A stretch of DNA of 42,040 nt from Chrysophaeum taylorii (lineage: Eukaryota; Sar; Pelagophyceae; Pelagomonadales; Pelagomonadaceae), in assembly GCA_029834535.1 (NCBI GenBank), contig JAQMWT010000462.1, positions 1-42,040 of the forward strand, given 5' to 3'. The position numbers and the translations under genes are program-made. A model generated the notes under the pieces. That model saw only the letters and a program-made list of their open reading frames with translations, was not told the origin of the DNA and searched no databases. This document shows positions 8,633-17,993 of the stretch, piece after piece (position 1 is the stretch's first letter; each line of letters starts with the position of its first letter).

Positions 8633-9966
8633 TACGAGCCAGTGACCGAGTAACACTTGATGCTTTTCTGAAGCGTGTCTCCGATGTGGCCGACATAGTC
8701 CGCGTAAGTGGGACGTGCTTTGGACATAATGTGTCCCTTGGGGTCATCGAGAGTAATTCGCCCTCGTGAGTCGATCGCGGCAAAGCCAGTATGCGAACGA
8801 TTCATGTAGTGGACCCAAGTGGACGGGCGCGAGCAGCTGTGAGCGGCGGCAAGGAGGTGGTGTAGGCGACGACCAGAAAGGCGGTGCCCTTGGGAACATC
8901 CAGCAGGGAAAAGGCGTGCGTTGGGGAGGAGACTGCGGGTTGATGGGAACAGTCCAATATCTGAGTGGGCCTGGAATGTAGGGTGAGGGAGGCGCGCGGG
9001 AAGTAGCCACATGCGACGGCAGTAGCGGCGGTGCCGGTGATGGCTCCATCCAAATGGTAAGCACATTGAGACTCTGCGGCACGAAAACAGCGGAGGGTGT
9101 TCCATGTGGCGAGAGTGGGGTGTTGCGACAAATTGTTTTGGGAATGTGAAAAGCAGAAGGTGGGAAATGGACGCCATGGTGGCGTAGGGGGTGCCGTCGG
9201 CGTCTAGACCGAGATCCGCGAAGGGCTTGGTGAAGCGTGCGAGCATTTGGCAGATGCGGGCATTCTCGGAAATCGAGAGTTTCGAGGCGTCGGCGGGCTT
9301 GTAGGAGTAGGTGGCCTTGTGCTGGTAGTAGTCCAAGGTGGAGCGGGGCACTGTACCACGAAGGGCGGGTTTGGCGATCCAGCGATCGTCAGGGATGGCG
9401 TGACTGGGGTCCAGGAGAGGAACCATGCTCGGAGGCGATGTTAACCAAGTATAAGCGGTTTGCTCGAGGTTGTAGCCGGTGAGCGGGTGTCGGGTATACA
9501 CAGCGCGATAGCGTGTCTTGCTGATGACGTCACCAAAAGCAGAGGCATTGTAGACACTGGAGTGTCGGAAGTAGCCCAGGCGCTGATAGCCTTTTGCGAG
9601 TCGATGATACTCGTGATGAGTTCGGGGGTTGGGAGGTACGTTCTCGACAATGGCGTAGGTCGGGAGCGTGCAACGAACAAAGCGGATTTGTTCTTGGACA
9701 AAAAGGCCGGCGGTGACCGGAGTGGCATAGCCGTCGTATTCTTGCATTACACTCAGATGTTGACAGGGCAATGTAAAAACTGCCAAGTCGAATGGAGGTA
9801 GTCGTATTTTGCCGGTTTGGAGTGCGGCATTGAGTTTCCTTAGGTCCGCATAGTGCTGAGCGTGCGGAAAGAGTTGTTGCGCACGGGTGCGCATAATATG
9901 GTTAATTTCGCAGGTGACCACGACAGTAAGGCGTTTGTCGGATCGTTTGCGAAAAGTGTCAAAACC
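8633..9966 (-). pseudogene. C5-cytosine DNA methyltransferase, motifs I to VIII and target-recognition region
   Basis: This part transfers methyl from S-adenosylmethionine to cytosine C5 in DNA. In order: motif I straddles the TAA at 9967 (AIIAGGLHQ, stop, GFDTF), motif II is VVTCEINH, motif IV is LPCQHLS with the catalytic Cys codon at 9763-9765, motif VI is ENVP near 9645, and motif VIII is TRYRAVYTR near 9510. A long target-recognition region follows; between about 9130 and 8810 a shifted frame looks more protein-like, implying two compensating indels. The sequence stops at the insertion of the plus-strand element, and motifs IX and X lie at 3-424. One stop, probable frameshifts and the insertion make this copy dead, but all key residues are still readable. 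Confidence 0.8.
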
Positions 9967-9969
9967 TTA

Positions 9970-10893
9970 TTGGTGAAGTCCACCTGCAATAATGGCTGTT
10001 TTGAGCGGAGGGGGTTGTGCTTGCACAGAGAGGTCTGCGGAGCCATTAAAGGCGTAGTGGACGACAGTATGTTGGAGGTTGAGCAGTTCATTTAAATACA
10101 GGGAATGATTCTGTAGCTTGGCGAAATCAAGCGTGTGCGATTTAGAGCGTGTCTTGGCGACATGCTGTGTGATGTGTGCAATCTCATCCTTGAGTGACAT
10201 TCGTTTTCTTGTGTGGAAACTAAGCACAGTTGTGAATGTTTGCTTTGGATGGGACGGCAGGGACAACAGGCCGTTAGGTTTGCGAGTGGCGAGTACGACG
10301 GCGGTTTTTCCTATAAGAGTCTTATAATCGTGCGGATCGAAGGTGGAGGAAATCGCAAGTTCGTACAGATATGGCTCGTGGGGCAGTGGCGGATCGGTGG
10401 CTTGTACATGCAGAGCTTTGAGCTGAGATGTTGCAATAACTTGGAGACCTTGCCTGAATTGCGGGACGACCATAAATCCGAGATATAAAGCGCACCCGGT
10501 TGAGTCTTTTGTATCCTTTGAGGAGAGACCTGCAGCCTGCAAATACAACTGTTTAACACCGATGAAGTGGCTGGTAAGGGTGCCTCGTCCCATATGAATG
10601 GTGTGTTCGGGAATCCGGCGTATGGACTCAGGAACAAAGTGTTGTATTGTGCGCGTAAAGCAAAAAGATGCGCCACCGTCAATCAATGAAGTTTCAGTGC
10701 CGGGTCCATTGCATCCGTGCAGCGAGGTAGTCTTCTTTGAGGTCTTTTCTGGAGTATAAGCTGCACAAAGAAAATCTGCGACTCTGGGTGAGATGGTCGA
10801 TGATGTCGGGAAATTCGTCATCTTGAGGTTTGGTGCCTGATTGAGTAAGATGTGGTTGGCGGCACAGGCGTCGTCGGCGCCCATCAGCGACAA
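9970..10893 (-). CDS. Retropepsin-like region, N-terminal to the methyltransferase
   Basis: The first 308 residues of the pol frame. The centre carries GCNGPGTETSLIDGGASFCF, which fits an aspartic-protease active site with D-G-G in place of the usual D-S/T-G. It is followed about 25 residues later by a His-Met-Gly-Arg-Gly flap-like stretch. The remainder has no recognised motif. The last residues, KTAIIAGGLHQ, are methyltransferase motif I, so protease and methyltransferase form one polyprotein. The frame is the same as that of the downstream part; only a TAA at 9967-9969 separates them. The overlap with the upstream ORF suggests translation by frameshift. Confidence 0.6.
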
Positions 10894-12134
10894 AGCCGAC
10901 TCTGGTGGAGAGCACGCATATAGTCACTGTGACGTTGTGCGTAGTCTTCGGCGGAGTCATCTTCATCATTGATTTCGGGAATGGTGTCGTCGTAGAGGTC
11001 TAGCTGACCGTTGTCGTCATAGAAACCGAGGTGTCCTTTTTCGTCTTGTTCATCGGTTTCGGCTTCGCCCTCATCCGGCGGATCGTCCTGGGGATCGGAC
11101 GTTAACATCTGGAGAAAGTCTGCGGCATCGTTTTCGGCTTCGGAGAGAGGTATCTCGTCGGAGATGGTGGTGATGAGGTTGATTAGCCTGCTCATGCGCT
11201 CGGAGCTGGACGTATGTTGGCGACCGGCTTGACTAAGATTCCGCATGGTTTGGAGCTTGCGACGGACTTCACGAAGGGGGACCTTGAAGCGTTGGTCAGG
11301 AGTATATGGTTTGGGTGGATGCGGTTGAGTGGGAAAGGTGACCTTGCGAAGGTGCGGGTGCTCGCGTTTGTCAGGGGCGACAGGAGTAGCACGGGGATGT
11401 TGCTTGTTCTTCGTTGGTGTGACAGGGGTGGCCTTGGGCTTACGACTGTCATTGATGTCGTAGTAAGACGGGGAGCGAGGATTTGGAGGCTTTTTGTTAG
11501 GAGGGGGCTTCTTGGGGTGCCGCGCAATTTGCTTCTTGCGGTAGGCGTGGAGTTGGTGAATGAGGTCATTGTCTTCGTCGTGGTCAAGGTTGGCGTCCGT
11601 GAGAAAAACAGCGACGGGGTCGGAGTCTTCATCGGGATCCGGTGGGGTGTCATCTTCAGAGGGAGAGGTGTCATCATCGTCATCGGTGAGGTGGAGACCA
11701 TGACGGCGGGAGCGAAAACGGGGGTTGTCTTTGTCCTTTGTTGGCAGACGACCAAAGTCAGTGACGAAGCGCAAAGGCCTGAAGTTGAGGGTTGGGTGAG
11801 GCTTGAGGTGAGCCCAAAAGTTGCGCTCAAACGTGGAGATGACTGTGATGCGAGCGATGAGCTTGGGAAGGTGGTTGATGGCTTCCTTGTCTTCGTCGAG
11901 TAACAGCGAGTCGTTGGGAGTGCGCAGACAGTTAGCAAGACGCGCGAAGCCCTTGATGTGTGTTGGGGCGCGCGAGTCAAGTAAACTCGGAGGGTGCTTA
12001 AAGCGAAGCAGCTGGTGGATTTCCTCGAGAATCTTATCGGAAATGATCGCCGACCGCATGGTTGCGATGGAGGACGGTGCCTCATGAATCCTGAGCCTTG
12101 CGAGGGCATCCGCCCTCCCGGCGTAGGTTGGCAC
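10884..12134 (-). CDS. Acidic/basic linker ORF between gag and protease
   Basis: A 416-residue open frame. Residues 1-130 form a leucine-rich, helical-looking region that may be the end of capsid. Residues about 145-190 are strongly acidic (TDDDDDTSPSEDDTPPDPDE). A Lys/Pro-rich basic section follows, and then a second acidic tail ending DYAQRHSDYMRALHQ. The frame overlaps the start of the protease ORF by 10 bp, as expected for a gag-to-pol frame change. A different frame opening at 12367 gives a plausible N-terminal extension through module 1. No enzymatic motif is seen. Function is unknown; it is probably a structural or nucleic-acid-binding part of Gag. Confidence 0.55.
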   Translation of the reverse strand: MPTYAGRADALARLRIHEAPSSIATMRSAIISDKILEEIHQLLRFKHPPSLLDSRAPTHIKGFARLANCLRTPNDSLLLDEDKEAINHLPKLIARITVISTFERNFWAHLKPHPTLNFRPLRFVTDFGRLPTKDKDNPRFRSRRHGLHLTDDDDDTSPSEDDTPPDPDEDSDPVAVFLTDANLDHDEDNDLIHQLHAYRKKQIARHPKKPPPNKKPPNPRSPSYYDINDSRKPKATPVTPTKNKQHPRATPVAPDKREHPHLRKVTFPTQPHPPKPYTPDQRFKVPLREVRRKLQTMRNLSQAGRQHTSSSERMSRLINLITTISDEIPLSEAENDAADFLQMLTSDPQDDPPDEGEAETDEQDEKGHLGFYDDNGQLDLYDDTIPEINDEDDSAEDYAQRHSDYMRALHQSRLCR

Positions 12135-12218
12135 CTATTCGCCTCTCGGGCGGGCCGGTTGGCAGCCGGAACGTTCGCAGTGGGACGGGGTATGGCCGGG
12201 GGCGCAGACGGAAGGTTA
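12060..12218 (-). repeat. Module 2, shared with 37859-38013 and 40150-40312
   Basis: About 140 bp, from CCCGTCCCACTGCGAACG through ATTCATGAGGCACCGTCC to CCTCCATCGC, are nearly identical in three places: here and once in each copy of the tandem unit at the right end. In the two other copies the homology ends at GATCAGG followed by GTAAGG, a good 5' splice-site consensus. Here the reading frame instead continues into the linker ORF. Confidence 0.7.
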
Positions 12219-12380
12219 TCGACGAGTTGGTTGTCAGTCACATCGCGGTCTCCTCGTCGCATGGCGACAAGCTTGATGATCACTCTCCGCCGACCCACCT
12301 TTCGGCGCCCCTCGTCTACAGGCCCGTGATTCCGGACTGGCTCCTGTCGGTCCGGCCTGGCTCCCATGCTCGGGAGAGGT
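12208..12380 (-). repeat. Exon-like module 1, also present at 21358-21536
   Basis: On the minus strand the module begins just after CTAACTTCAG, which looks like a branch point and 3' splice site, and ends with AACCTTCCGTC. The same block, near identical, occurs on the plus strand at 21358-21531, again preceded by CTAACTAACTTCAG and followed by GTCGTAAGG. The peptide frame beginning MGARPDRQEPVRNHG is shared. It lies between gag and the acidic linker ORF. Confidence 0.6.
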
Positions 12381-12432
12381 CTGAAGTTAGTTTAGTTAGT
12401 CTTTTCGGAAAGTTGGAGAGAAGCATCGTTTG

Positions 12433-13444
12433 TTATCTGGCGCAGTTGCTGCTGGACATGGCGCATGTAGTCAATGTAGTGAGCAGGCCGTGCATTTCCG
12501 GGTTGAACGGCGTGTCCAGAAAGGCATTATAGACGTAATGCGCATGGTGGACGTGGTTCTGGCCCGTGTGCTTGTCGAGTGCTAGGCGAACTTGAAGCAC
12601 AAATTCGAGTCCTGTCGGATAGGAAGATCCGAGTGCATCGATGTCGTCGTATGCTGGGTGCTTGACGGAGTCGCTACCGGCATGTAGGAAACGGCGAAAG
12701 AGGGGGTGCACAGTCTCGCGGAGATATACGATGAAGTCGGCTTCTTTTCCTTGGAGGTGAGGTTGGGTGATCGGATACAACTTGCCTTTTGTCATGTCGG
12801 TCGGGTCCTTGTCTTTATCTTTAAGTTCTTGGAGCTTGGCTCGTAGACCTTCTCCAGGAAGTGTTTGCCGAACTTGCGGTAGACACCCTTGTGGTAGACG
12901 CAACGGGCTTGGAAATCTTGCGTGTTCCCGGCGGTAGAGTGGTGGTCGGGGTCCTTGTCGTATTCGTCGATACAGTGCCTTAGGGGAGTGGTGAGCGAGA
13001 TCATTAGATCCGCGCAAGACGGATTCCCACGTGTAGGAGCCCTGTACAAAGTATTGAGTTATGCCTGTTTCAGACATCAGATGTTCGACGAACAACTGCA
13101 CGACGCGAAACGAAATCATTTGGGGCGTGACTTGAGCCGAGTCCATCGACTTGAGAACGGCGCTAGGTGGGTCACTAACAGTGTTAGGTTTGTGCTTGGG
13201 GTCTTGTTGAGCTGGAGGGGGGGGGTGGGGCCGCAGCAGCGACGGCAGGTGGTGGTGCTAGGGTTGCTTGCATTTGGTTCAGCATGGCGCGAAGGTCTTG
13301 AGTGTCGTGTTTTTGGGCTGCCATCTCCCTTCGATGCCGAGCTTCGTACACTTGAGCTTGTTATTGCATGTCTCGTTGGTACTTGGCTTCTAGGCGAGCT
13401 TCTTGTTCTCGCATCTCCCTTTGGAGTTCTTGATTGGCTGGCAT
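12433..13444 (-). pseudogene. gag-like structural protein, frameshifted
   Basis: Starting at the ATG at 13444, the first part is a charged coiled coil rich in Glu, Arg and Gln. It is broken by an in-frame TAA at 13361-13363, followed by a Pro/Ala stretch. A nine-C run (13217-13225 on the plus strand) then shifts the frame into a segment opening with MDSAQVTPQM at 13146. A short excursion into a third frame around 13015-12810 gives a much more protein-like middle (HKGVYRKFGKHFLEKVYEP) before the frame returns to DKDPTDMTKGK and runs to the stop at 12433. Position behind the LTR and overall composition suggest capsid. No zinc knuckle is visible. At least three frame changes make this copy non-functional unless some are assembly errors. 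Confidence 0.6.
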
Positions 13445-13529
13445 TTTGCTTGGGTTCAGGAACGTCAGTGAGCGGGACTCGTCTGGAAATACGGAGGATC
13501 TGCTGATACCGGGACTGGTGCCCAATACC

Positions 13530-13696
13530 TAGAGAACAGTAATCACAACTGTGTTACCTTTCAGCAGAGCGTGAGAACAGTGGTAGTCTGTCCTCGAATC
13601 TGTCTCCTAAACGAGGACAGCCGGTGTGAATAACACAGCGTTTTTCTTTAATCAAAAGGTGGCAAAGTTAAGGGAACTAACCCTAGAATAGGGGGT
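13530..13696 (-). repeat. 5' LTR (partial) of the methyltransferase element
   Basis: Read on the minus strand, this stretch ends in GATTACTGTTCTCTA. It aligns along its length with the LTR at 430-614, sharing the TAGGGTTAG segment, the CGCTGTGT segment and the GAGGACAG segment. The following leader (13529-13495) resembles the leader after 614: both have a TTGG core, then an ACC...AGTCC segment, then CGGTA. A CGGTATCAG stretch in this leader resembles an initiator-Met primer binding site, but I do not assign it firmly. The outer end of the LTR is lost where the array at 13697 begins. Confidence 0.7.
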
Positions 13697-14072
13697 ACAA
13701 GTGCAGGCCAGTAAGTTCACCTAGTCCCAATCTCTAACCCCAGTAAGTTCACCTGGTCCCAGTAAGTTCACCTGGTCCCAATCTCTAACCCCAGCAAATT
13801 CGGCGTAAACCCAATCTCTAACCCCAGTAAGTTGGGCGTAAACCCACACCCACGCTCCTTTGAGCTCGTCGCTCTCACCCCCGCCAATCTAAGCTGCTTT
13901 GATCCGCACACGCCGCTAAGCTTTGAGTTTACTCTAAAAGCCCCAGTAAGTTCGCACTTGGTCTCAGTAAGTTCACCTGGTCACTAAGTTCACCTAGTCC
14001 CAATCTCTAACCCCAGTAAGTTCGCCTGGTTCCAGTAAGTTCACCTGGTCCCAGTAAGTTAACCTATAGTGC
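13697..14072. repeat. AGTAAGTTCACC array, copy 1
   Basis: About a dozen units of CAGTAAGTTCACCTGGTCCC and of AATCTCTAACCCC alternate, broken by a conserved spacer (GAGCTCGTCGCTCTCACCCC to CTTTGATCCGC). The outer end, ACAAGTGCAGG, is identical in other copies with different flanks, so it is an element terminus. Here it has cut the LTR ending at 13696. Confidence 0.8.
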
Positions 14073-14702
14073 GCGTGTAGACGCCGGGAGGGGGCTTATC
14101 GGTATTGCGCAGCACGTGTGGGGTAGGGTGGAGTCGTCGACCCAGAAGAGGATATCCTCGGGTTTGCCGATCGACAGAGAGCCACGTAGAGCTGGACGTG
14201 ACAGAAGACGGGCTTGTGGGCAAGAGGACGCCGACCTCGCGGGGCGTCTGGCCCTGGCCCTTGTTGGTCGTTTGGCGTAGGCGGGCCTTAAGGGATACAG
14301 GTTGGAGGAGCCTCGGCGACAACGACACGATCAATGATGTATCTGGTACCGTTGCAGTGGCCGTGCGACGGGTCGAGGTTGCGAAGACTTTAAGCCCGCG
14401 ATCAAAGTCAGCATCCCGTTGGTTGTCAGGGAGTTGAAAACTCGACTGTAAAGAGCGAGGCGTCGGCTTCCGACCCAACCTAGTCGGCTGAAAAAAACTC
14501 CGACGCCTCGTCTCCGGGAAAAAAAGGGCGCGGTCACGCGCGCGTTGTCAGCATCGACAACATCGTTTCGACGGGGCGTGAGAATGGCGCGCTGAAAGAG
14601 CCGCCGCGGGTCGTGGAAATAGTCTGAGAGGTCGCCGTAGGGGGCTTGGAGGATCAATGCCTGGCTCGCGGGCCTACCTGATCCTTACCCTAAATCGGGG
14701 GA
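14073..14702 (-). pseudogene. Helitron-like PIF1 helicase C-terminal relic, copy 1
   Basis: On the minus strand the relic starts at the GATTTAGGGTAAGGATCAGG border and encodes, with frame changes, the C-terminal third of a PIF1-type helicase: RAILTPRRNDVVDADNAR, then FNSLTTNGM, then the motif region (K)GQGQTPREVGVLL. A TAG within CCGACTAGGTTGGG and a one-base frame change are shared with the other copies. The AGTAAGTTCACC array follows as the 3' terminal region. It is too short and broken to act. Confidence 0.7.
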
Positions 14703-14850
14703 CAAACAGACAAACAGACAGATGTTTGCGGGCCTACCTGATCCTTACCCTAAATCGGGGGACAAACAGACAACACCCCCCTCTTAGCAGTCGACATTTA
14801 AAGACAAACAGACAAACAGACAGACAAACATCTGTCGATTAGTAGTAAGG
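14679..14850. repeat. Duplicated helicase border plus CAAACAGAC microsatellite with LINE tail
   Basis: The stretch GCGGGCCTACCTGATCCTTACCC to GGGGGACAAACAGACAA is present twice in tandem. It leads into (CAAACAGA)n. At 14773-14802, ACCCCCCTCTTAGCAGTCGA and the following ATTTAAAG match the very 3' end of the LINE at 31.8 kb: a remnant of about 30 bp sitting in the microsatellite. Confidence 0.65.
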
Positions 14851-14880
14851 ACTATCGCTAATTCGGATTTTCTATCTCTA

Positions 14881-16149
14881 GTAACGCAACTGGGTGGGGC
14901 TACTAGCGGTGTGCGGCAGTGACATCCGGTATAATGCCGGGAGCAGAGCGCGTGTCCAACCTGTGGAGATTGGGGGTTAGCCTCGCGGGTGCGACGGAAA
15001 ATGTCGACTGGGTGCGAATCGCAATGGCAGCTGTTGAGCTCAGAGTTCTGCAAGATGGAACCTGCAGTGCGAACGGAGAGGAGCGAACCGGGTGCGTCAT
15101 AAGAGCGTAATACGCGAGTGCAGTCTGGGCTGTGTCCGAAGCAGAATTCCGACAGTAATGTCGACAGATGCGAAACGTGAACAGAACTGGGCGAGGATGT
15201 CGCGTGAAGTCGTGTTGTAACCGAACCATAGTGGTGCAGAGCTTCAACGTCAAGCATAGTGCTGGGAGGGACGTTAAAAGAGGCGAGCAAAGGACACTGC
15301 GTGCGGCTATCATTTAGTGGCGGGCATTTGTTGCCCGAGACTGGTGATAACTGCGACATGTGACGTTGGCGTGACAAAACTTGGTTTGAATATGGCAGCA
15401 TGCAGGATAAAATCGAGCGAGCTGAAACTTGAGAGGTGTGACCTGCAAGAGACTGACGGAAGAGCGTGAGAGGCTCAGAAATGCATTGATGATGGAGCTT
15501 AGTGTCATCACAACTCGTCGGGAATTGGGTCGTCGGGAGTCGCGTCGAAGCGGGGAGGAACGACGAGTGCTCATCAGGTCTTGTCGCGTGACAGAGGTCC
15601 TTAGGAAGATGGACTTCGGTACGTGCCTTGCAGTGAGTTCCGATGTAGCCAGAGTACCCATAGGAGACGTGACTGATACATTCGAAACAGATCTTGTCGG
15701 CTGTGGAAAACGAATGCGCCCTCGTAATTCGAACTGGGTGAATCTTCGAATTGCCGGTGAGGCGGAGGGACCGTGGTTGCGGAACGAGCGCAGAGCCGGG
15801 AGGCGTTCGGAGGGGGCGCGTAAGCGGTGACCGAGGCCACGGTGTTGTGCTTATCCTGAACCAAAAGGTGTTCGGGCATCGTACTGTGCGACAAGCGAGC
15901 GTGCGTCTCAGTTGACTGTGAGTGTACCATGAGGATGGCACAATGTTGGTAGTCTAAACCGAGTGGGGCGGCGAACGTGCCGTCGCGAGTGCATAGGAGC
16001 CTGTGCGGTGTCTGGGCTGTAATCGGAATATGACGTATGACGCCATACAAGGCGATGGGAGCTGAATCAGACGTAATGGGACTGGCTAGTAGTGCCGGGA
16101 GCAGCATGTCGGGGGTGACGCTCACAGATGAGGGTGGATCGCAGTCCAC
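14881..16149 (-). pseudogene. Homologue of the 5283-7553 ORF, 3' truncated
   Basis: Two overlapping frames (16149-15601 and 15941-14880) together match residues about 100-520 of the plus-strand ORF. Homology ends at CCCACCCAGTTG, where the LTR-like TAGAGATAGAAA begins. Confidence 0.4.
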
Positions 16150-16861
16150 GTCTTGGTTGCCGTATGTGGCGGTAGTATGAGCGTGAACATCGGGCGTGAA
16201 GGAAATGCTTGTGTCCCAAACGAGAATGCGGGAAAAGTCGCATGGGATGATCGCGTCTTGTCTCTGCTGTAGTCAAAGCTCTGGAGGAAGCCGATGAAGA
16301 AACTATGAGCACATGGGTGGCGTCTGGTGGCCAAAGTTTCTGTGGGATTGGCGGAGGTGGCTCCAAAGTAGGATTCCTTGTTGGGTGTGACTCAAGCGTT
16401 GCGACGAGTTCGTGCTCGAGATCATAGTCGTCCAATAGATGACCGGAGGTGGTCGCGAATGAGCGATGCGTTGACCTGGTGTCAGGGGAGACCGAAGTGG
16501 TGCAGTGACCTGTATGGCTGAGGTAGCCGTGCTGGTAAGATTCCAGCGGGTGAGCATAACTCTGGCGAGTGCTGACATTGCCTAGTGCCTGATCTGCAGT
16601 CATACAGGGAGGCGAGATCGTCTGTGCTGATGCGGATTGCAGCGACAGGGGCGGGTCAGGTGCCTGGGAGGCTAGAAGGCGGCCTTTGTCTTCTAGAGGC
16701 GAAGGGAGCAAGCGAAGCTGTAGCTTCATCTCATCGTGATCAGATATGCTCAATGAGCTAGTGCGCGTATTCGTGGTGCGCTTACCTGTATCTTCATGAT
16801 GGACCTGTGCGTCCTGCGGTGGTGCTTCTGCGAGCGGGACATGTCTTAAGGACTGATCCAT
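16067..16861 (-). pseudogene. Homologue of the 4625-5452 ORF
   Basis: A 264-residue frame whose first two thirds match the plus-strand ORF (for example TSVSPDTRSTHRSFATTS). It continues in the frame that is the next ORF in the other copy, showing that indels separate the two. Confidence 0.35.
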
Positions 16862-17176
16862 CGGATGGGGTGCATCAGCTATGAATGAGACAGGAGCCAG
16901 TAGCAGTACAAGGTCGGGTGACAGAACGTGTGCGTGGTCGAGCGATTAAGCGTTGGACCTGGGCATTGTCTGCTTAGTCTGGAACCGTGCTGTGCAGCTG
17001 GTTTGCATTGTCTCGTCTGCTACATCAATGGGCTGACTGGTGTATCTAGCTTTTGTGGTCTTATGTTTCGTTTTGTCGTCCAAGAGAGACTGCGAGATAG
17101 TACTCGTTGCTATGTGCGAGACTAGGAGTAGCTGTTGAGCAGCTGTGGGGAGCTGAGTGCTTTCTTGTCTGGCAGT

Positions 17177-17944
17177 TTATGTGGCTGTGGAGTTCCAGAG
17201 ACATGGTTGCGCAGCGTCATACGTCTTGGCATTTGGGATTGCCATAAAGTGACTCGTAAGTTCGAAGTCGGACGTCGGAGAATGCGTCGAAAGACCTGTG
17301 AGATGACCAATTGAAATACGCCCTCGTAAGGCGTGCGCGACTTGGTTCCGGTGCGAGCGAATTATGTTGGTGATCGGAAGGTCGTGAGACACGTGGCGGC
17401 GCGGAGCGTCGGTGGAACTGACGAGTGTCCTGGTGTTAAAGGCGGTGACGCGGAGAGCATCGAGAAGCGTGTCATGCTCCAAGAGCAACATCGCGTGATG
17501 CGAGTGTTCCGAAATCAGTGCCAAATCGGGTGTGGCGCGCGGCTGACCTGTCTGCGAGGTAGTGCAGATGGGTGCGTGAGCTGAGATCCCGTGGTGGAGA
17601 ATATCCGGCCTGGAATGCGTGGGGTCCAGTGCGGGAAATCGAAAAGGGGGATCGCCGAAGCAGAGTGCAAGTTCGTTGGGGTCATAGTACATGAGTGCAG
17701 TAGAACCAAGGGCGATGGAAGGGTCAGTCATGCAGGGTGCATCCTCAATGGCGGAGATGCGGGGACCAGAGCAGCGAGTGCCGTAGTGACCAGGGTTGCC
17801 CATAGGCGTGTAGTGCATGCGAAGGTGCGGGCATGTGACATGCTTCCTCGAACGAGGAGTGACGTGCCGAGCGATAAGACGCTTTTGAGGGAGGCATCGT
17901 GCGTGACTAGGGTGCATGTTTGCGGTGGAGCCGGCAGCTGGCAT
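17177..17944 (-). pseudogene. Second part of the homologue of 3034-4584
   Basis: It carries NMHPSHARCLPQKRLIARHV and HALRGRISIGHLTG, matching the end of the plus-strand ORF, with an insertion (YYDPNEL) relative to it. The stop falls at a place equivalent to 4584. Confidence 0.4.
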
Positions 17945-17993
17945 GGAACATCGTCGTACATTCCTGTTATGCGAAAATGCTGACAGAAGCGGT

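Larger units (their letters stand above)
1..13696 (-). mobile_element. LTR retrotransposon encoding a DNA cytosine methyltransferase (5' part, interrupted)
   Basis: Reading leftwards, the order is a 5' LTR (about 13530-13696), a conserved leader, gag (from 13444), an acidic linker ORF (12134-10884), a retropepsin-like region, and a C5 methyltransferase that continues to the window edge. The reverse transcriptase expected after it must lie outside the window. The element is interrupted at 425-8632 by another LTR element, and its 5' LTR is cut at 13697 by a Helitron-like relic. Retrotransposons carrying cytosine methyltransferases are known from dinoflagellates and charophyte algae. Membership of either of those groups is not shown here. 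Frameshifts and stops indicate an old copy. Confidence 0.8.

Noticed and set aside
8073..8645. 190-residue frame running into the 3' LTR
   Set aside because: Pyrimidine-rich composition, no conserved counterpart in the window, and its end lies in the LTR.
11214..11903. 229-residue plus-strand frame
   Set aside because: It is the complement of the acidic linker ORF, Val/Gly/Arg-rich by composition, and has no domain.
13697..14072. CRISPR-like array
   Set aside because: Units are contiguous and of variable spacing with no unique spacers, and the context is eukaryotic transposons.
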